Shown here in pieces: positions 26,039-34,397 of a DNA stretch of 64,000 nt. The notes below the pieces were generated by a model, which saw only the letters and a list, made by a program, of their open reading frames with translations, was not told where the DNA came from and did not search any database. The stretch spans positions 1 to 64,000 of the forward strand of contig CAYPID010000007.1 in assembly GCA_964410725.1 (NCBI GenBank). The letters are read 5' to 3'. Every line of letters begins with the position of its first letter. Position 1 is the first letter of the stretch. Made by a program: the position numbers and the translations under genes. This stretch comes from CALAZP01 sp964410725. Its GTDB lineage: Bacteria > Bacteroidota > Bacteroidia > Chitinophagales > Saprospiraceae.

Positions 26039-26878
26039 ATGGAGCTCCAAAGGGAGTTTAATATTTTATACTCAATGGTGTATTACAAGACGAGTGAAGA
26101 GATTGAATTAATTAGGGCTAGTTGTTTGCTTGTAAGCAAGGTACTCGCTCACGTTGGTTCTCTTATTCGTCCGGGTTTGACAGCTGATATTATTGACCGG
26201 GAAGCTGAGTCATTAATAAGAGATCATGGTGCGGTTCCTTCTTTCAAAGGATATGGAGGTTTTCCCGCTACTTTGTGTGTCTCTGTCAATGAAATTGTGG
26301 TTCATGGTATTCCTTCTGAAAAGCAAGTTTTCGGGGAATCTGATGTAATTTCAGTTGATTGTGGTGCATATATGAATGGTTTTCATGGAGATTCAGCCTA
26401 TACTTTTGTTATGGGAGGTGCTTCTTCGGAGGTCATACAGCTTTGTGAAATTACCAATCAATCTCTTTATAAGGGTATAAGTGCTGCAGTTGAAGGAAAC
26501 AGATTAGGTGACATTGGTTTTGCTATTCAGCACTACACTGAAAGTCAGCATGGATACGGTGTAGTTCGCGAATTGGTTGGTCATGGTGTTGGGAGAGAAT
26601 TACACGAATCCCCACAAGTACCTAACTATGGAAAAAGAGGAAGAGGATTAAAATTGAAAGAAGGTTTAGTAATTGCGATTGAGCCTATGATAAATATGGG
26701 AAAACATCAGGTAGAAACTGCTCCTGATAATTGGTCTATTATCACTAGAGATCGGAAAGTTTCTGCGCATTATGAGCACACCGTAGCAGTTGGTAAGGGT
26801 AAGGCTGATATTCTTTCTGATCATTCATTGCTTTACGAAACTGTCGCTTCTAACGAGAACCTTTTTTTAATTAAATAA
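26039..26878 (+). CDS. map: Methionine aminopeptidase, type I
   Basis: The listed start gives 279 residues; ATG 26075 (MVYYKTSEEIELI) gives 267 and agrees better with family N-termini, so that start is more likely. The five metal ligands are visible: D in SVDCGAY, D in FHGDSAYTF, H in GHGVGRELHE, E in AIEPM and E in HYEHTVAV. It removes the initiator methionine from nascent proteins. It is coupled to secY, as in many Bacteroidota and Firmicutes. Confidence 0.96.
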   Translation: MELQREFNILYSMVYYKTSEEIELIRASCLLVSKVLAHVGSLIRPGLTADIIDREAESLIRDHGAVPSFKGYGGFPATLCVSVNEIVVHGIPSEKQVFGESDVISVDCGAYMNGFHGDSAYTFVMGGASSEVIQLCEITNQSLYKGISAAVEGNRLGDIGFAIQHYTESQHGYGVVRELVGHGVGRELHESPQVPNYGKRGRGLKLKEGLVIAIEPMINMGKHQVETAPDNWSIITRDRKVSAHYEHTVAVGKGKADILSDHSLLYETVASNENLFLIK

Positions 26879-26884
26879 TTTTCC

Positions 26885-26892
26885 TAAATTTG
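26885..26892 (+). promoter_or_regulatory. Promoter box ahead of infA
   Basis: TAAATTTG fits TAnnTTTG and lies 20 bp before the infA ATG; a start near 26899 would give a leader of about 13 nt. A -33 TTG is not obvious. It would allow extra transcription of infA-rpmJ-rpsM-rpsK-rpsD-rpoA. Confidence 0.6.
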
Positions 26893-26911
26893 CACCTCAT
26901 TTGAAAAATAT

Positions 26912-27130
26912 ATGTCAAAAAAGAACTTAATTAAGCAAGACGGTATTATTGAAGAGGCTTTGTCTAATGCGATGTTTAGGGTAAGGTTAGAGAATGATCA
27001 TGAGATAATTGCGACCATAAGTGGTAAGATGAGAATGAATTATATCAGAATATTACCAGGAGATAAGGTTTCGGTGGAGATGTCTCCTTATGATTTGAGC
27101 AGAGGTAGAATAACTTATAGATACAAATAG
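26912..27130 (+). CDS. infA: Translation initiation factor IF-1
   Basis: 72 residues, normal length. GIIEEALSNAMFRVRLENDH, SGKMRMNYIRILPGDKVSVE and PYDLSRGRITYRYK are the S1/OB-fold hallmarks. IF-1 blocks the A site during initiation. It sits behind its own promoter box and 18 nt ahead of rpmJ. Confidence 0.99.
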   Translation: MSKKNLIKQDGIIEEALSNAMFRVRLENDHEIIATISGKMRMNYIRILPGDKVSVEMSPYDLSRGRITYRYK

Positions 27131-27148
27131 TCATAAACAGATAATAAA

Positions 27149-27265
27149 ATGAAAGTAAGAGCATCTGTAAAAAAGAGAACTGCCGATTGTAAGGTGGTTA
27201 AAAGAAAGGGAAAGGTTTATATCATTAACAAGAAAAACCCTAAGCTTAAGCAGCGTCAGGGATAA
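27149..27265 (+). CDS. rpmJ: 50S ribosomal protein L36 (zinc ligands lost)
   Basis: 38 residues beginning MKVRASVKKRTADC and ending KKNPKLKQRQG. The frame and length match L36. Of the usual three cysteines and one histidine that bind zinc, only Cys14 is kept: the first Cys is Thr11, the third is Asn and the His is Leu. This is the C-minus type of L36, which does not depend on zinc. 22 nt ahead of rpsM. Confidence 0.97.
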   Translation: MKVRASVKKRTADCKVVKRKGKVYIINKKNPKLKQRQG

Positions 27266-27287
27266 TATAACTTACAAATAATTAGCT

Positions 27288-27665
27288 ATGGCTCGAATTG
27301 CAGGAAATGACTTGCCTAGGAATAAAAGAGGCGTTATCGGACTGACCTATATCTATGGTATTGGCCCAAGTAGGGCTAAAGCCATTTTGGGTTCTCTCGG
27401 TATTAGTGAGGATACTAAAATTCAAGATTGGACGGATGATAACGTTAAAGAAATCTCTAATGCCATTACCAACGGTTACAAAGTAGAGGGTGAATTGAGG
27501 TCTGAAGTTCAGACCAATATAAAGCGTTTGATGGACATCGGTTGTTATCGTGGGTTGAGACATAGGAAGGGCCTTCCTTTAAGGGGACAGCGTACGCAGA
27601 CTAATGCCAGAACCAGAAAAGGAAAGCGTAAGACTGTTGCTAATAAGAAGAAGGCAACTAAGTAA
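27288..27665 (+). CDS. rpsM: 30S ribosomal protein S13
   Basis: 125 residues. ARIAGNDLPRNKRGVIGLTYIYGIG, here read in parts, and the C-terminal RGLPxRGQRTxTNARTRKG motif (GLPLRGQRTQTNARTRKGK) are diagnostic. S13 contacts P-site tRNA and L5. It opens the alpha-operon segment; unlike E. coli, the leader ahead of it is only 22 nt, too short for an S4 pseudoknot. Confidence 0.99.
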   Translation: MARIAGNDLPRNKRGVIGLTYIYGIGPSRAKAILGSLGISEDTKIQDWTDDNVKEISNAITNGYKVEGELRSEVQTNIKRLMDIGCYRGLRHRKGLPLRGQRTQTNARTRKGKRKTVANKKKATK

Positions 27666-27689
27666 TTGATTTGATAAACTAATGATAAG

Positions 27690-28079
27690 ATGGCAAAAGC
27701 TACAAAAAAGGTAAAAAAACGTAATGTAAAGGTCGATGCACAAGGGTATGCCTACATTACTGCTAGTTTTAATAACTTAATTATCTCTTTGACCAACAAG
27801 CAAGGTCAAGTGATTTCTTGGTCTTCTGCTGGTAAGTCTGGCTTTAGAGGTTCTAAAAAGAATACTCCTTACGCTGCTCAGATTGCTGCAACAGATGCGG
27901 CTAAGACAGCCTTAGATGCTGGACTTAAGTCAGTTGAGGTTTTTGTAAAGGGACCTGGAGCGGGCAGAGAAGCTGCTATTAGAGCGGTTGATGCTGCTGG
28001 TATTAGGGTTAGTACCATCAAAGATGTTACGCCCATACCGCATAATGGATGTCGTCCTCCAAAGCGTAGAAGAGTTTAA
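27690..28079 (+). CDS. rpsK: 30S ribosomal protein S11
   Basis: 129 residues. AYITASFNNLIISLTNKQG, SAGKSGFRGSKKNTPYAAQ and VKGPGAGREAAIRA are diagnostic. S11 forms the platform of the 30S subunit. 24 nt after rpsM. Confidence 0.99.
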   Translation: MAKATKKVKKRNVKVDAQGYAYITASFNNLIISLTNKQGQVISWSSAGKSGFRGSKKNTPYAAQIAATDAAKTALDAGLKSVEVFVKGPGAGREAAIRAVDAAGIRVSTIKDVTPIPHNGCRPPKRRRV

Positions 28080-28104
28080 TTAAAATAGAAGTAAATATTC
28101 CATT

Positions 28105-28716
28105 ATGGCCAGATATACAGGACCTAAGACTAAAAAAGCAAGATCGTTCGGTGAGCCTATTTTTGGGTTTAGCAAAAGTTTTGAAAAGAAAAAGTATCCT
28201 CCAGGACAACACGGAAATAGTAGAAGGAAGAAGCAAAAGTCTGACTATGCGCTTCAGTTGATGGAAAAGCAGAAGGCTAAGTACACTTATGGTGTTTTAG
28301 AGCGTCAGTTCAGAAGGACTTTTGAAAAAGCCAACAGAAGCAAGGGAGTAACCGGGGAGGTACTACTTCAGCTGTTAGAAGCTAGATTAGACAATACAGT
28401 TTTCCGAATGGGACTAGCTCCAACTCGTAGAGCAGCTAGACAGTTGGTCAGTCATAAGCACATCTCTGTAAATGGGGTGGTTACCAATATACCTTCTTTT
28501 CAATTGAAGCCTGATGATGTGGTATCAGTGAGAAGCAAGTCTAAGGGAATCGAAGTAATTCAGGATACGGCTAAAAACAAGTCAGATGTGCGTAAATTCT
28601 CTTGGTTAGAATTCAGCCCTGACAAATTAGAAGGTAAGTTTATCGCGTTCCCTGAAAGAGACTCTATACCTGAAAAAATAAACGAGCAGTTGATTGTCGA
28701 ATTGTATTCTAAGTAA
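28105..28716 (+). CDS. rpsD: 30S ribosomal protein S4
   Basis: 203 residues. MARYTGPKTKKARSFGE, YPPGQHG and the S4 RNA-binding domain LEARLDNTVFRMGLAPTRRA are clear. S4 initiates 30S body assembly and is the alpha-operon repressor in E. coli. It is the natural candidate ligand for the structured rpoA-rplQ spacer in this genome, alongside L17. Confidence 0.99.
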   Translation: MARYTGPKTKKARSFGEPIFGFSKSFEKKKYPPGQHGNSRRKKQKSDYALQLMEKQKAKYTYGVLERQFRRTFEKANRSKGVTGEVLLQLLEARLDNTVFRMGLAPTRRAARQLVSHKHISVNGVVTNIPSFQLKPDDVVSVRSKSKGIEVIQDTAKNKSDVRKFSWLEFSPDKLEGKFIAFPERDSIPEKINEQLIVELYSK

Positions 28717-28751
28717 TCTCAGTCAATTGTTTTAATAAAAAATTCCACTTC

Positions 28752-29753
28752 ATGAATATTCTTAATTTTCATAAGCCCGACAAAATTGTGATGCAAAAAG
28801 CTAACGATTTTGAAGGAACTTTCGAATTCAAGCCTTTAGAACCAGGGTTTGGTCAAACTATTGGAAATGCCTTAAGAAGGGTTTTATTATCTTCTTTGGA
28901 AGGTTTTTCTATTACTGCTGTTCGTATTGCGGGTGTAGAGCATGAATTTGGGACCATTAAGGGAGTTGTGGAAGATGTGGTTGATATTGTTTTGAATTTA
29001 AAGCAAGTGCGTTTAAAGCAAATGATGGGTGGGGATGAAATTTCTTCTGAGAAAATTTATTTACAGGTTGGTGGGAAGGACGCATTAACTGCAGGGGAGA
29101 TTGAAACCAGCACCAACGTTTTTAAGGTGATGAATCCGGAGTTGGTCATCTGTAATATGGAACCCTCTGTAAGTTTGGAAATTGAATTGACGATAACTAA
29201 GGGCAGGGGTTATGTAGCAGCAGATGATAATCTACCTAAAGATGCGCCTATTGGTGTTATCCCAGTTGATGCCATTTATACTCCAATTAAGAACGTTTCC
29301 TACAAGGTAGAAAATACTAGAGTTGGACAGCGTACGGATTACGAAAAATTGACTATTGATCTGAAGACCGATGGTACAATTCATCCAGATGAGGCCATTA
29401 AAGAGGCCTCTCGAATTTTGATTCAGCATTTGATGTTAATCACTGATGAAAACATCACCTTTGATGATGCTACTACTTCACAAGAGGATATTGTTGACGA
29501 ATTTACGCTACACATGCGTAAATTATTAAAGACTTCCTTAGAAGATTTAGACCTTTCGGTAAGAGCCTATAATTGTTTGAAGGCCGCCAAAATCAATTCT
29601 TTATCCGAATTGGTAAAATACGATACTCACGAATTATTGAAGTTTAGGAATTTTGGTAAGAAGTCTTTAGTGGAAATTGAAGAGCTTCTGCAAGAAAAGG
29701 GTTTAAGTTTTGGAATGGACCTTTCCAAATTCAAATTAGAAGAAGACAATTAA
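28752..29753 (+). CDS. rpoA: RNA polymerase alpha subunit
   Basis: 333 residues. N-terminal dimerisation and assembly domain with FKPLEPGFGQTIGNALRRVLLSS; linker; C-terminal domain (about 260-325) with LSVRAYNCLKAAKINSLSEL and RNFGKKSLVEIEELL, which binds promoter DNA and activators. It is followed by a 125-nt structured spacer rather than the short gaps typical of this cluster. Confidence 0.99.
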   Translation: MNILNFHKPDKIVMQKANDFEGTFEFKPLEPGFGQTIGNALRRVLLSSLEGFSITAVRIAGVEHEFGTIKGVVEDVVDIVLNLKQVRLKQMMGGDEISSEKIYLQVGGKDALTAGEIETSTNVFKVMNPELVICNMEPSVSLEIELTITKGRGYVAADDNLPKDAPIGVIPVDAIYTPIKNVSYKVENTRVGQRTDYEKLTIDLKTDGTIHPDEAIKEASRILIQHLMLITDENITFDDATTSQEDIVDEFTLHMRKLLKTSLEDLDLSVRAYNCLKAAKINSLSELVKYDTHELLKFRNFGKKSLVEIEELLQEKGLSFGMDLSKFKLEEDN

Positions 29754-29762
29754 GATAAAATT

Positions 29763-29832
29763 GGGGTTTAGGTTGGCAAACCCCTATTACTCATAAGTAA
29801 TAACCGATTATTTACTAGTGGCTTTCCAACCT
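29763..29832 (+). ncRNA. Structured RNA element in the rpoA-rplQ spacer (two stacked hairpins plus loop-loop complementarity)
   Basis: H1: GGGGTTT (29763-29769) with AAACCCC (29778-29784), a perfect 7-bp stem. H2 follows with no gap: TATTACT (29785-29791) with AGTAATA (29796-29802), a perfect 7-bp stem with loop CATA. The 8-nt loop of H1 contains AGGTTGG (29770-29776), exactly complementary to CCAACCT at 29826-29832, so a pseudoknot or an alternative fold can form. No U-tract follows, so it is not a terminator. It lies 47 nt before the rplQ start. Position and design suggest control of L17 synthesis; the ligand is unknown. Confidence 0.65.
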
Positions 29833-29878
29833 GCTGCGAGAAATGTTAAAGAAAGGTGTTGCTTAAAATATTTACAAA

Positions 29879-30406
29879 ATGAGACATGGTAAGTCTTTCA
29901 ATCACTTAGGGCGTAAGTCCGCACACAGAAAAGCATTACTTAAGAATTTGGCTTGTGCATTAATCGAGCACAAAAGAATTACTACCACACTTGCTAAGGC
30001 AAAAGCACTTCGGTTATATGTAGAACCATTATTGACCAAGTCAAAAACTAATGATACCCATTCCAGAAGGGTGGTGTTCAGTTATTTGCAAAATAAGGAG
30101 GCTATAAAAGAACTTTTTGGTCCGGTTGCAGAAAAAATTGGTGATAGACCTGGGGGTTATGTGAGAGTAATCAGAACTGGCTTTAGAAGAACAGACGGTT
30201 CCGAGATGGCGATGATTGAATTGGTCGATTTCAACGAAATTTACAATCAAGGTGAAGATTCTGGAAAGTCCTCAAAGAGAAGAAGAAGAAGAGGAGGTTC
30301 TGGCAAGAGTTCCAGCTCAGCTGAAGTTGCCCCTAAGGCTGAAGATTCAGTTGCTGTAGATGCTGATGAGAGTGACTCAGGTCCAGATGCTAAAGAAGAT
30401 AAATAA
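29879..30406 (+). CDS. rplQ: 50S ribosomal protein L17 with C-terminal extension
   Basis: 175 residues. The first ~115 are the standard L17 core: MRHGKSFNHLGRKSAHRKALLKNLA and the C-terminal GYVRVIRTGFRRTDGSEMAMIELV in parts. The remaining ~55 residues are low-complexity: a basic run (KRRRRRGG), Ser-rich, then acidic (ADESDSGPDAKEDK). L17 lies near the tunnel exit. Long tails on L17 are seen in other Bacteroidota; the function is unknown. Last gene of the cluster, followed after 24 bp by a strong terminator. Confidence 0.97.
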   Translation: MRHGKSFNHLGRKSAHRKALLKNLACALIEHKRITTTLAKAKALRLYVEPLLTKSKTNDTHSRRVVFSYLQNKEAIKELFGPVAEKIGDRPGGYVRVIRTGFRRTDGSEMAMIELVDFNEIYNQGEDSGKSSKRRRRRGGSGKSSSSAEVAPKAEDSVAVDADESDSGPDAKEDK

Positions 30407-30430
30407 GACATTAAAGTTTCTTAATTTCAA

Positions 30431-30459
30431 AAAGCGCTTCACAAAGAAGCGCTTTTTTT
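30431..30459 (+). terminator. Rho-independent terminator closing the ribosomal cluster
   Basis: AAAGCGCTTC (30431-30440) pairs perfectly with GAAGCGCTTT (30446-30455) around the loop ACAAA, and T continues to 30459. It marks the end of the 19-kb rpsL-rplQ unit. Confidence 0.93.
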
Positions 30460-30466
30460 ATATTTG
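30459..30466 (+). promoter_or_regulatory. Promoter box ahead of carA
   Basis: TATATTTG fits TAnnTTTG. It starts on the last T of the preceding terminator and lies 22 bp before the carA ATG. Its -33 region would fall within the terminator stem; no TTG is seen there. Confidence 0.6.
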
Positions 30467-30488
30467 CATGAATTTGTAAAATAATTTC

Positions 30489-31592
30489 ATGGCTACTAAA
30501 GAAAGTAAGGCAGCAATTCTTCTTCTTGATGACGGAACTGTGTATCATGGCCTCTCAGCAGGAAAGATTGGGACTGCAACTGGTGAAATATGTTTCAATA
30601 CTGGAATGACAGGGTATCAAGAGATCTTTACTGACCCTTCTTATTTTGGGCAATTAATGGTGATGACTAATGTCCATATCGGTAATTATGGGATTCATCA
30701 GGACGAAAGTGAATCCGATTCCATAAAAATTGCTGGTTTAATTTGTAGGGATTTTAATATCGAGCCCTCTCGTCAGCTCTCCAGTGAAAATATCCAGCAG
30801 TTTTTCGAAAACCAGCAATTGGTCGGAATTCATGGAATTGATACGAGGTCCTTGGTTAGAAAAATTCGCTCTAAAGGGGCTATGAATGGTATTATTAGCT
30901 CAGAGGTGCTAGATATAGATGAATTAAAAGCCAAATTAAAAGTTGTGCCTTCTATGAAGGGTTTAGAACTAGCTTCTAAGGTGAGTACAACCACTACCTA
31001 TACTTTAGGTAATGAAGATGCGCCATTGAGAGTTGCGGTTTTGGATTTCGGGGTCAAAAAGCACATTTTACATTACCTTGCTGAAAGGGGATGTTATTTG
31101 AAAATATTCCCAGGGCAGACTACTTTTGAGGAGATGAAGACCTTTCAGCCTCACGGTTACTTTATGAGTAATGGGCCAGGAGATCCGGCGGCCATGGATT
31201 ATGCTGTCCTTACAGCCAGGGCTATTATGGAGGAGGACAAACCGTTATTTGGAATTTGTTTAGGGCATCAGTTATTAGCTTTAGCGGCTGGTATTCCCAC
31301 CTATAAAATGCATCATGGGCATAGAGGAATTAATCATCCAGTGAAAAACTTAATAACTGGTAAAAGTGAAATAACCAGCCAAAACCACGGTTTTGGTGTA
31401 AGTCCTGAGGCTATTGAGGCCCATAAGGATAAGATTCAGGTAACTCACGTTAATTTGAATGATCAAACGGTGGAGGGAATCAAAATTAGGGGTAAAAAGG
31501 CTTTTTCTGTTCAATACCACCCTGAAGCGTCACCTGGACCACATGATGCCTGGTATTTGTTTGACGACTTTATTGCTTTAATGCGTTCTTAA
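30489..31592 (+). CDS. carA: Carbamoyl-phosphate synthase small subunit (glutaminase)
   Basis: 367 residues. The N-terminal CarA domain has GETCFNTGxTGYQE-like GEICFNTGMTGYQEIFTDPS; the class I glutamine amidotransferase domain has NGPGDP and the nucleophile Cys257 in FGICLGHQLL, with the His/Glu pair in QYHPEASPGP. It hydrolyses glutamine to feed ammonia to CarB for arginine and pyrimidine synthesis. carB is not next to it and not in this window. eno follows after 34 bp. Confidence 0.98.
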   Translation: MATKESKAAILLLDDGTVYHGLSAGKIGTATGEICFNTGMTGYQEIFTDPSYFGQLMVMTNVHIGNYGIHQDESESDSIKIAGLICRDFNIEPSRQLSSENIQQFFENQQLVGIHGIDTRSLVRKIRSKGAMNGIISSEVLDIDELKAKLKVVPSMKGLELASKVSTTTTYTLGNEDAPLRVAVLDFGVKKHILHYLAERGCYLKIFPGQTTFEEMKTFQPHGYFMSNGPGDPAAMDYAVLTARAIMEEDKPLFGICLGHQLLALAAGIPTYKMHHGHRGINHPVKNLITGKSEITSQNHGFGVSPEAIEAHKDKIQVTHVNLNDQTVEGIKIRGKKAFSVQYHPEASPGPHDAWYLFDDFIALMRS

Positions 31593-31626
31593 TAAAACGA
31601 AAAATTAACTTTAAAATTCTAGTAAC

Positions 31627-32913
31627 ATGAGTAATATTTTGGATATACGATCTAGAGAGATTCTAGATTCAAGAGGCAATCCAACTGTTGAGGTTGAGGT
31701 TTTAACAGAGAATGGATTTTTTGGTCGAGCTGCTGTTCCCAGTGGTGCTTCTACTGGAAAATATGAGGCTGTTGAGCTTAGAGACAATGATAAGGGTAGA
31801 TTTCTTGGTAAGGGAGTTTTAAAAGCTTGTCAATTTATCGAAGAGGAAATCAGAGAAGAATTAATCGGTGTTAATGTTTTTGACCAGATATACATCGATA
31901 AAATCATGTTAGAGTTGGATGGAACTCCCAACAAAGCAAGAATTGGTGCAAATGCGATATTAGGAGTTTCAATGGCTGTTGCTAAAGCTGCTGCAGAAGC
32001 TGCAGGACAACCTTTATATCGATATCTAGGTGGGGTCAACGCACATGTTATGCCAGTCCCCATGATGAATATCTTAAATGGTGGTTCTCATGCCGATAAC
32101 AATATTGATTTTCAAGAGTTTATGATCATGCCTGTGGGTGCGGATAGTTTTTCTGAAGGTTTGAGAATGGGTGTTGAGATTTTTCATCATTTGAAAACTG
32201 TTTTAAAAAGCAAGGGACTTTCTACCAATGTAGGAGATGAAGGAGGGTTTGCCCCCAATTTGAAATCTAATCATGAAGCTATTGAAACTGTCTTGATGGC
32301 TATAGAAAAGGCTGGATATAAGCCTGGTGAGCAAGTGTTAATTGCGATGGATGCGGCCTCTTCAGAATTTTATTTGTCAGAAGAAAAGGTTTATCATTTC
32401 CATCAATCTACTGGAGATAAGCTCACTTCTTCGGAAATGGTAACTTTTTGGAAGGATTGGGTTAATAAATACCCTGTTATTAGTATTGAAGATGGTTTGG
32501 ATGAGGATGACTGGAGTGGTTGGCAGTCTTTAAACAAGACCATAGGGGATAAGGTACAATTAGTAGGGGATGATTTATTTGTAACCAATACCCAAAGATT
32601 GCAAAGAGGAATTGAGGAGAGTGCAGCGAATTCTATTTTGATTAAAGTCAATCAGATTGGATCCCTTACGGAAACCATTGATGCGGTTAATATGGCTACT
32701 AGAAATGGTTTTACGAGTGTAATAAGCCATCGCTCTGGTGAAACTGAAGATACAACTATTGCTGATATTGCTGTCGCATTAAATGCTGGTCAAATTAAAA
32801 CTGGTTCAGCTTCTAGATCAGATAGAATCGCTAAATACAATCAGTTATTAAGAATCGAGGAAGATTTAGCAGATAATGCGGTTTATCCAGGTAAAGCACT
32901 ATTCGGTAAATAA
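31627..32913 (+). CDS. eno: Enolase
   Basis: 428 residues. SGASTGKYEAVELRD, the acid residues in GDEGGFAPN, SIEDGLDEDDW, the catalytic lysine in SILIKVNQIGSL and the signature SHRSGETEDTTIADIAVA are all intact. It converts 2-phosphoglycerate to phosphoenolpyruvate. A weak promoter-like box, TAACTTTA (7 of 8 to consensus), lies at 31606-31613, so it may be transcribed apart from carA. Confidence 0.99.
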   Translation: MSNILDIRSREILDSRGNPTVEVEVLTENGFFGRAAVPSGASTGKYEAVELRDNDKGRFLGKGVLKACQFIEEEIREELIGVNVFDQIYIDKIMLELDGTPNKARIGANAILGVSMAVAKAAAEAAGQPLYRYLGGVNAHVMPVPMMNILNGGSHADNNIDFQEFMIMPVGADSFSEGLRMGVEIFHHLKTVLKSKGLSTNVGDEGGFAPNLKSNHEAIETVLMAIEKAGYKPGEQVLIAMDAASSEFYLSEEKVYHFHQSTGDKLTSSEMVTFWKDWVNKYPVISIEDGLDEDDWSGWQSLNKTIGDKVQLVGDDLFVTNTQRLQRGIEESAANSILIKVNQIGSLTETIDAVNMATRNGFTSVISHRSGETEDTTIADIAVALNAGQIKTGSASRSDRIAKYNQLLRIEEDLADNAVYPGKALFGK

Positions 32914-32974
32914 TCTTTAAAATAGTTTTATAATTGTCTAATTGTGTGCATCTTAGTTAGAACTTTGAAAAAAT

Positions 32975-33295
32975 ATGATTCCAATTTTCGATTCTATTAA
33001 GAGGCTTTGGGAGCGGATTCCGAGATTTGCAAAAAACAAGTATTTCTTGACTACTTTGTTATTTGCGGTTTGGATGCTTTTTTTCGATAAACACGATATG
33101 TTTACACAATGGAAGTTAAGTAATACGGTTAGTGATTTGAAGCGGGAAAAACTTGATTTCTTAGACAAAATTGAAGAAACCAAATTGCAAAAGGAGTTTT
33201 TGGATAACAATTTGGAGAAAGTGGCTAGGGAACGTTATTTCCTAAAAAAATCTAATGAAGAGGTGTTTATTATAGTTAGAAAGGAAAAAAAATAG
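32975..33295 (+). CDS. FtsB/DivIC-like septum formation initiator protein
   Basis: 106 residues. One membrane segment (about residues 25-40, FLTTLLFAVWMLFF), then a periplasmic coiled coil with heptad-like Leu/Lys/Glu (about 48-85), and the closing ARERYFLKKSNEEVFIIVRK, which corresponds to the conserved C-terminal motif of FtsB/DivIC proteins. Such proteins join FtsL and FtsQ in the divisome. The position after eno is the same as that of ftsB in many bacteria, which supports the call. Its stop is 4 bp ahead of sucD. Confidence 0.9.
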   Translation: MIPIFDSIKRLWERIPRFAKNKYFLTTLLFAVWMLFFDKHDMFTQWKLSNTVSDLKREKLDFLDKIEETKLQKEFLDNNLEKVARERYFLKKSNEEVFIIVRKEKK

Positions 33296-33299
33296 AATT

Positions 33300-34175
33300 A
33301 TGTCAGTTTTGGTTAATAAGGATTCCAAAATTATCGTTCAGGGTTTCACAGGAAAAGAAGGGACTTTCCACGCAACTCAAATGATAGAATATGGAACTCA
33401 GGTTGTAGGAGGAGTTACTCCGGGTAAAGGGGGTCAAACCCATATAGGTAAACCTGTTTTCAATACCGTTAAAGATGCTGTGGTTGAAGCAGGTGCAGAT
33501 ACTTCTGTTATTTTTGTCCCACCTGCTTTTGCTGGAGATGCTATTATGGAGGATGCAGAAGCCGGCATTAAGGTGATTATTTGTATCACAGAGGGAATTC
33601 CAGTTCAAGACATGGTAAAGGTGAAGGCCTATCTGCGCGATAAAGATTGTCGATTAATTGGACCTAATTGCCCTGGAATTATTACTCCTGAAGAAGCCAA
33701 GTGCGGAATTATGCCAGGATTTATCCATAAAAAAGGCACCGTAGGAATTGTGAGTAGATCCGGAACGCTCACTTATGAGGCAGTAGACCAGGTTACCCGA
33801 GCAGGACTTGGACAATCTACTTGTATTGGAATCGGAGGAGACCCAATTGTAGGAACCACTACTAAAGAGGCGGTAGAGTTATTAATGAATGACCCGGAAA
33901 CGGAGGGAATTATTATGATTGGGGAGATTGGGGGAGGAATGGAAGCAGAGGCTGCGGAATATATTAAGGCACATGGAACCAAACCGGTAGTTGGATTTAT
34001 CGCAGGTCAAACTGCTCCTAAAGGAAGGACTATGGGACATGCAGGTGCAATCATTGGGGGTGCTGAAGATACTGCTGAAGCCAAGATGAAAATAATGGAA
34101 GCTTGCGGAATTCACGTTGTGAAATCACCAGCTGATATAGGAACTACTATGTTACAAGCTCTAAAACGACAATAA
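33300..34175 (+). CDS. sucD: Succinyl-CoA ligase alpha subunit
   Basis: 291 residues. CoA-binding Rossmann domain (QGFTGKEGTFHATQMIEYG), SRSGTLTYEA and the phosphohistidine in MGHAGAIIGG (H247) are present. It makes succinate and NTP from succinyl-CoA in the TCA cycle. The beta subunit gene sucC is not adjacent and not in the window. It follows the division gene by 4 bp and is closed by a good terminator. Confidence 0.98.
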   Translation: MSVLVNKDSKIIVQGFTGKEGTFHATQMIEYGTQVVGGVTPGKGGQTHIGKPVFNTVKDAVVEAGADTSVIFVPPAFAGDAIMEDAEAGIKVIICITEGIPVQDMVKVKAYLRDKDCRLIGPNCPGIITPEEAKCGIMPGFIHKKGTVGIVSRSGTLTYEAVDQVTRAGLGQSTCIGIGGDPIVGTTTKEAVELLMNDPETEGIIMIGEIGGGMEAEAAEYIKAHGTKPVVGFIAGQTAPKGRTMGHAGAIIGGAEDTAEAKMKIMEACGIHVVKSPADIGTTMLQALKRQ

Positions 34176-34195
34176 AAAGTAACAGACGATTTTTG

Positions 34196-34232
34196 ACCGG
34201 TATTCGAGATTCTCCTCAGATACCGGTTTTTT
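34196..34232 (+). terminator. Rho-independent terminator after sucD
   Basis: ACCGGTAT (34196-34203) pairs perfectly with ATACCGGT (34220-34227), followed by T up to 34232. The remaining spacer to 34397 holds no frame, promoter box or strong structure that I can see. Confidence 0.9.
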
Positions 34233-34397
34233 AATGCCTAAGCCCTAATTAAGTTTTCTAGATATCTGAATAATGTAATAATTTTATTCTTTCTTTGATA
34301 CGCTTAGGTACGTGTAAGGAGGTATCTAATAGGATTCCTGATGGTGATAATTTGCGTAGTTTAAATACTTAATAGAAAGGGCATGATTTGGAAGAAT

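Noticed and set aside
29763..29802. Terminator between rpoA and rplQ
   Set aside because: Neither hairpin is followed by a run of U.
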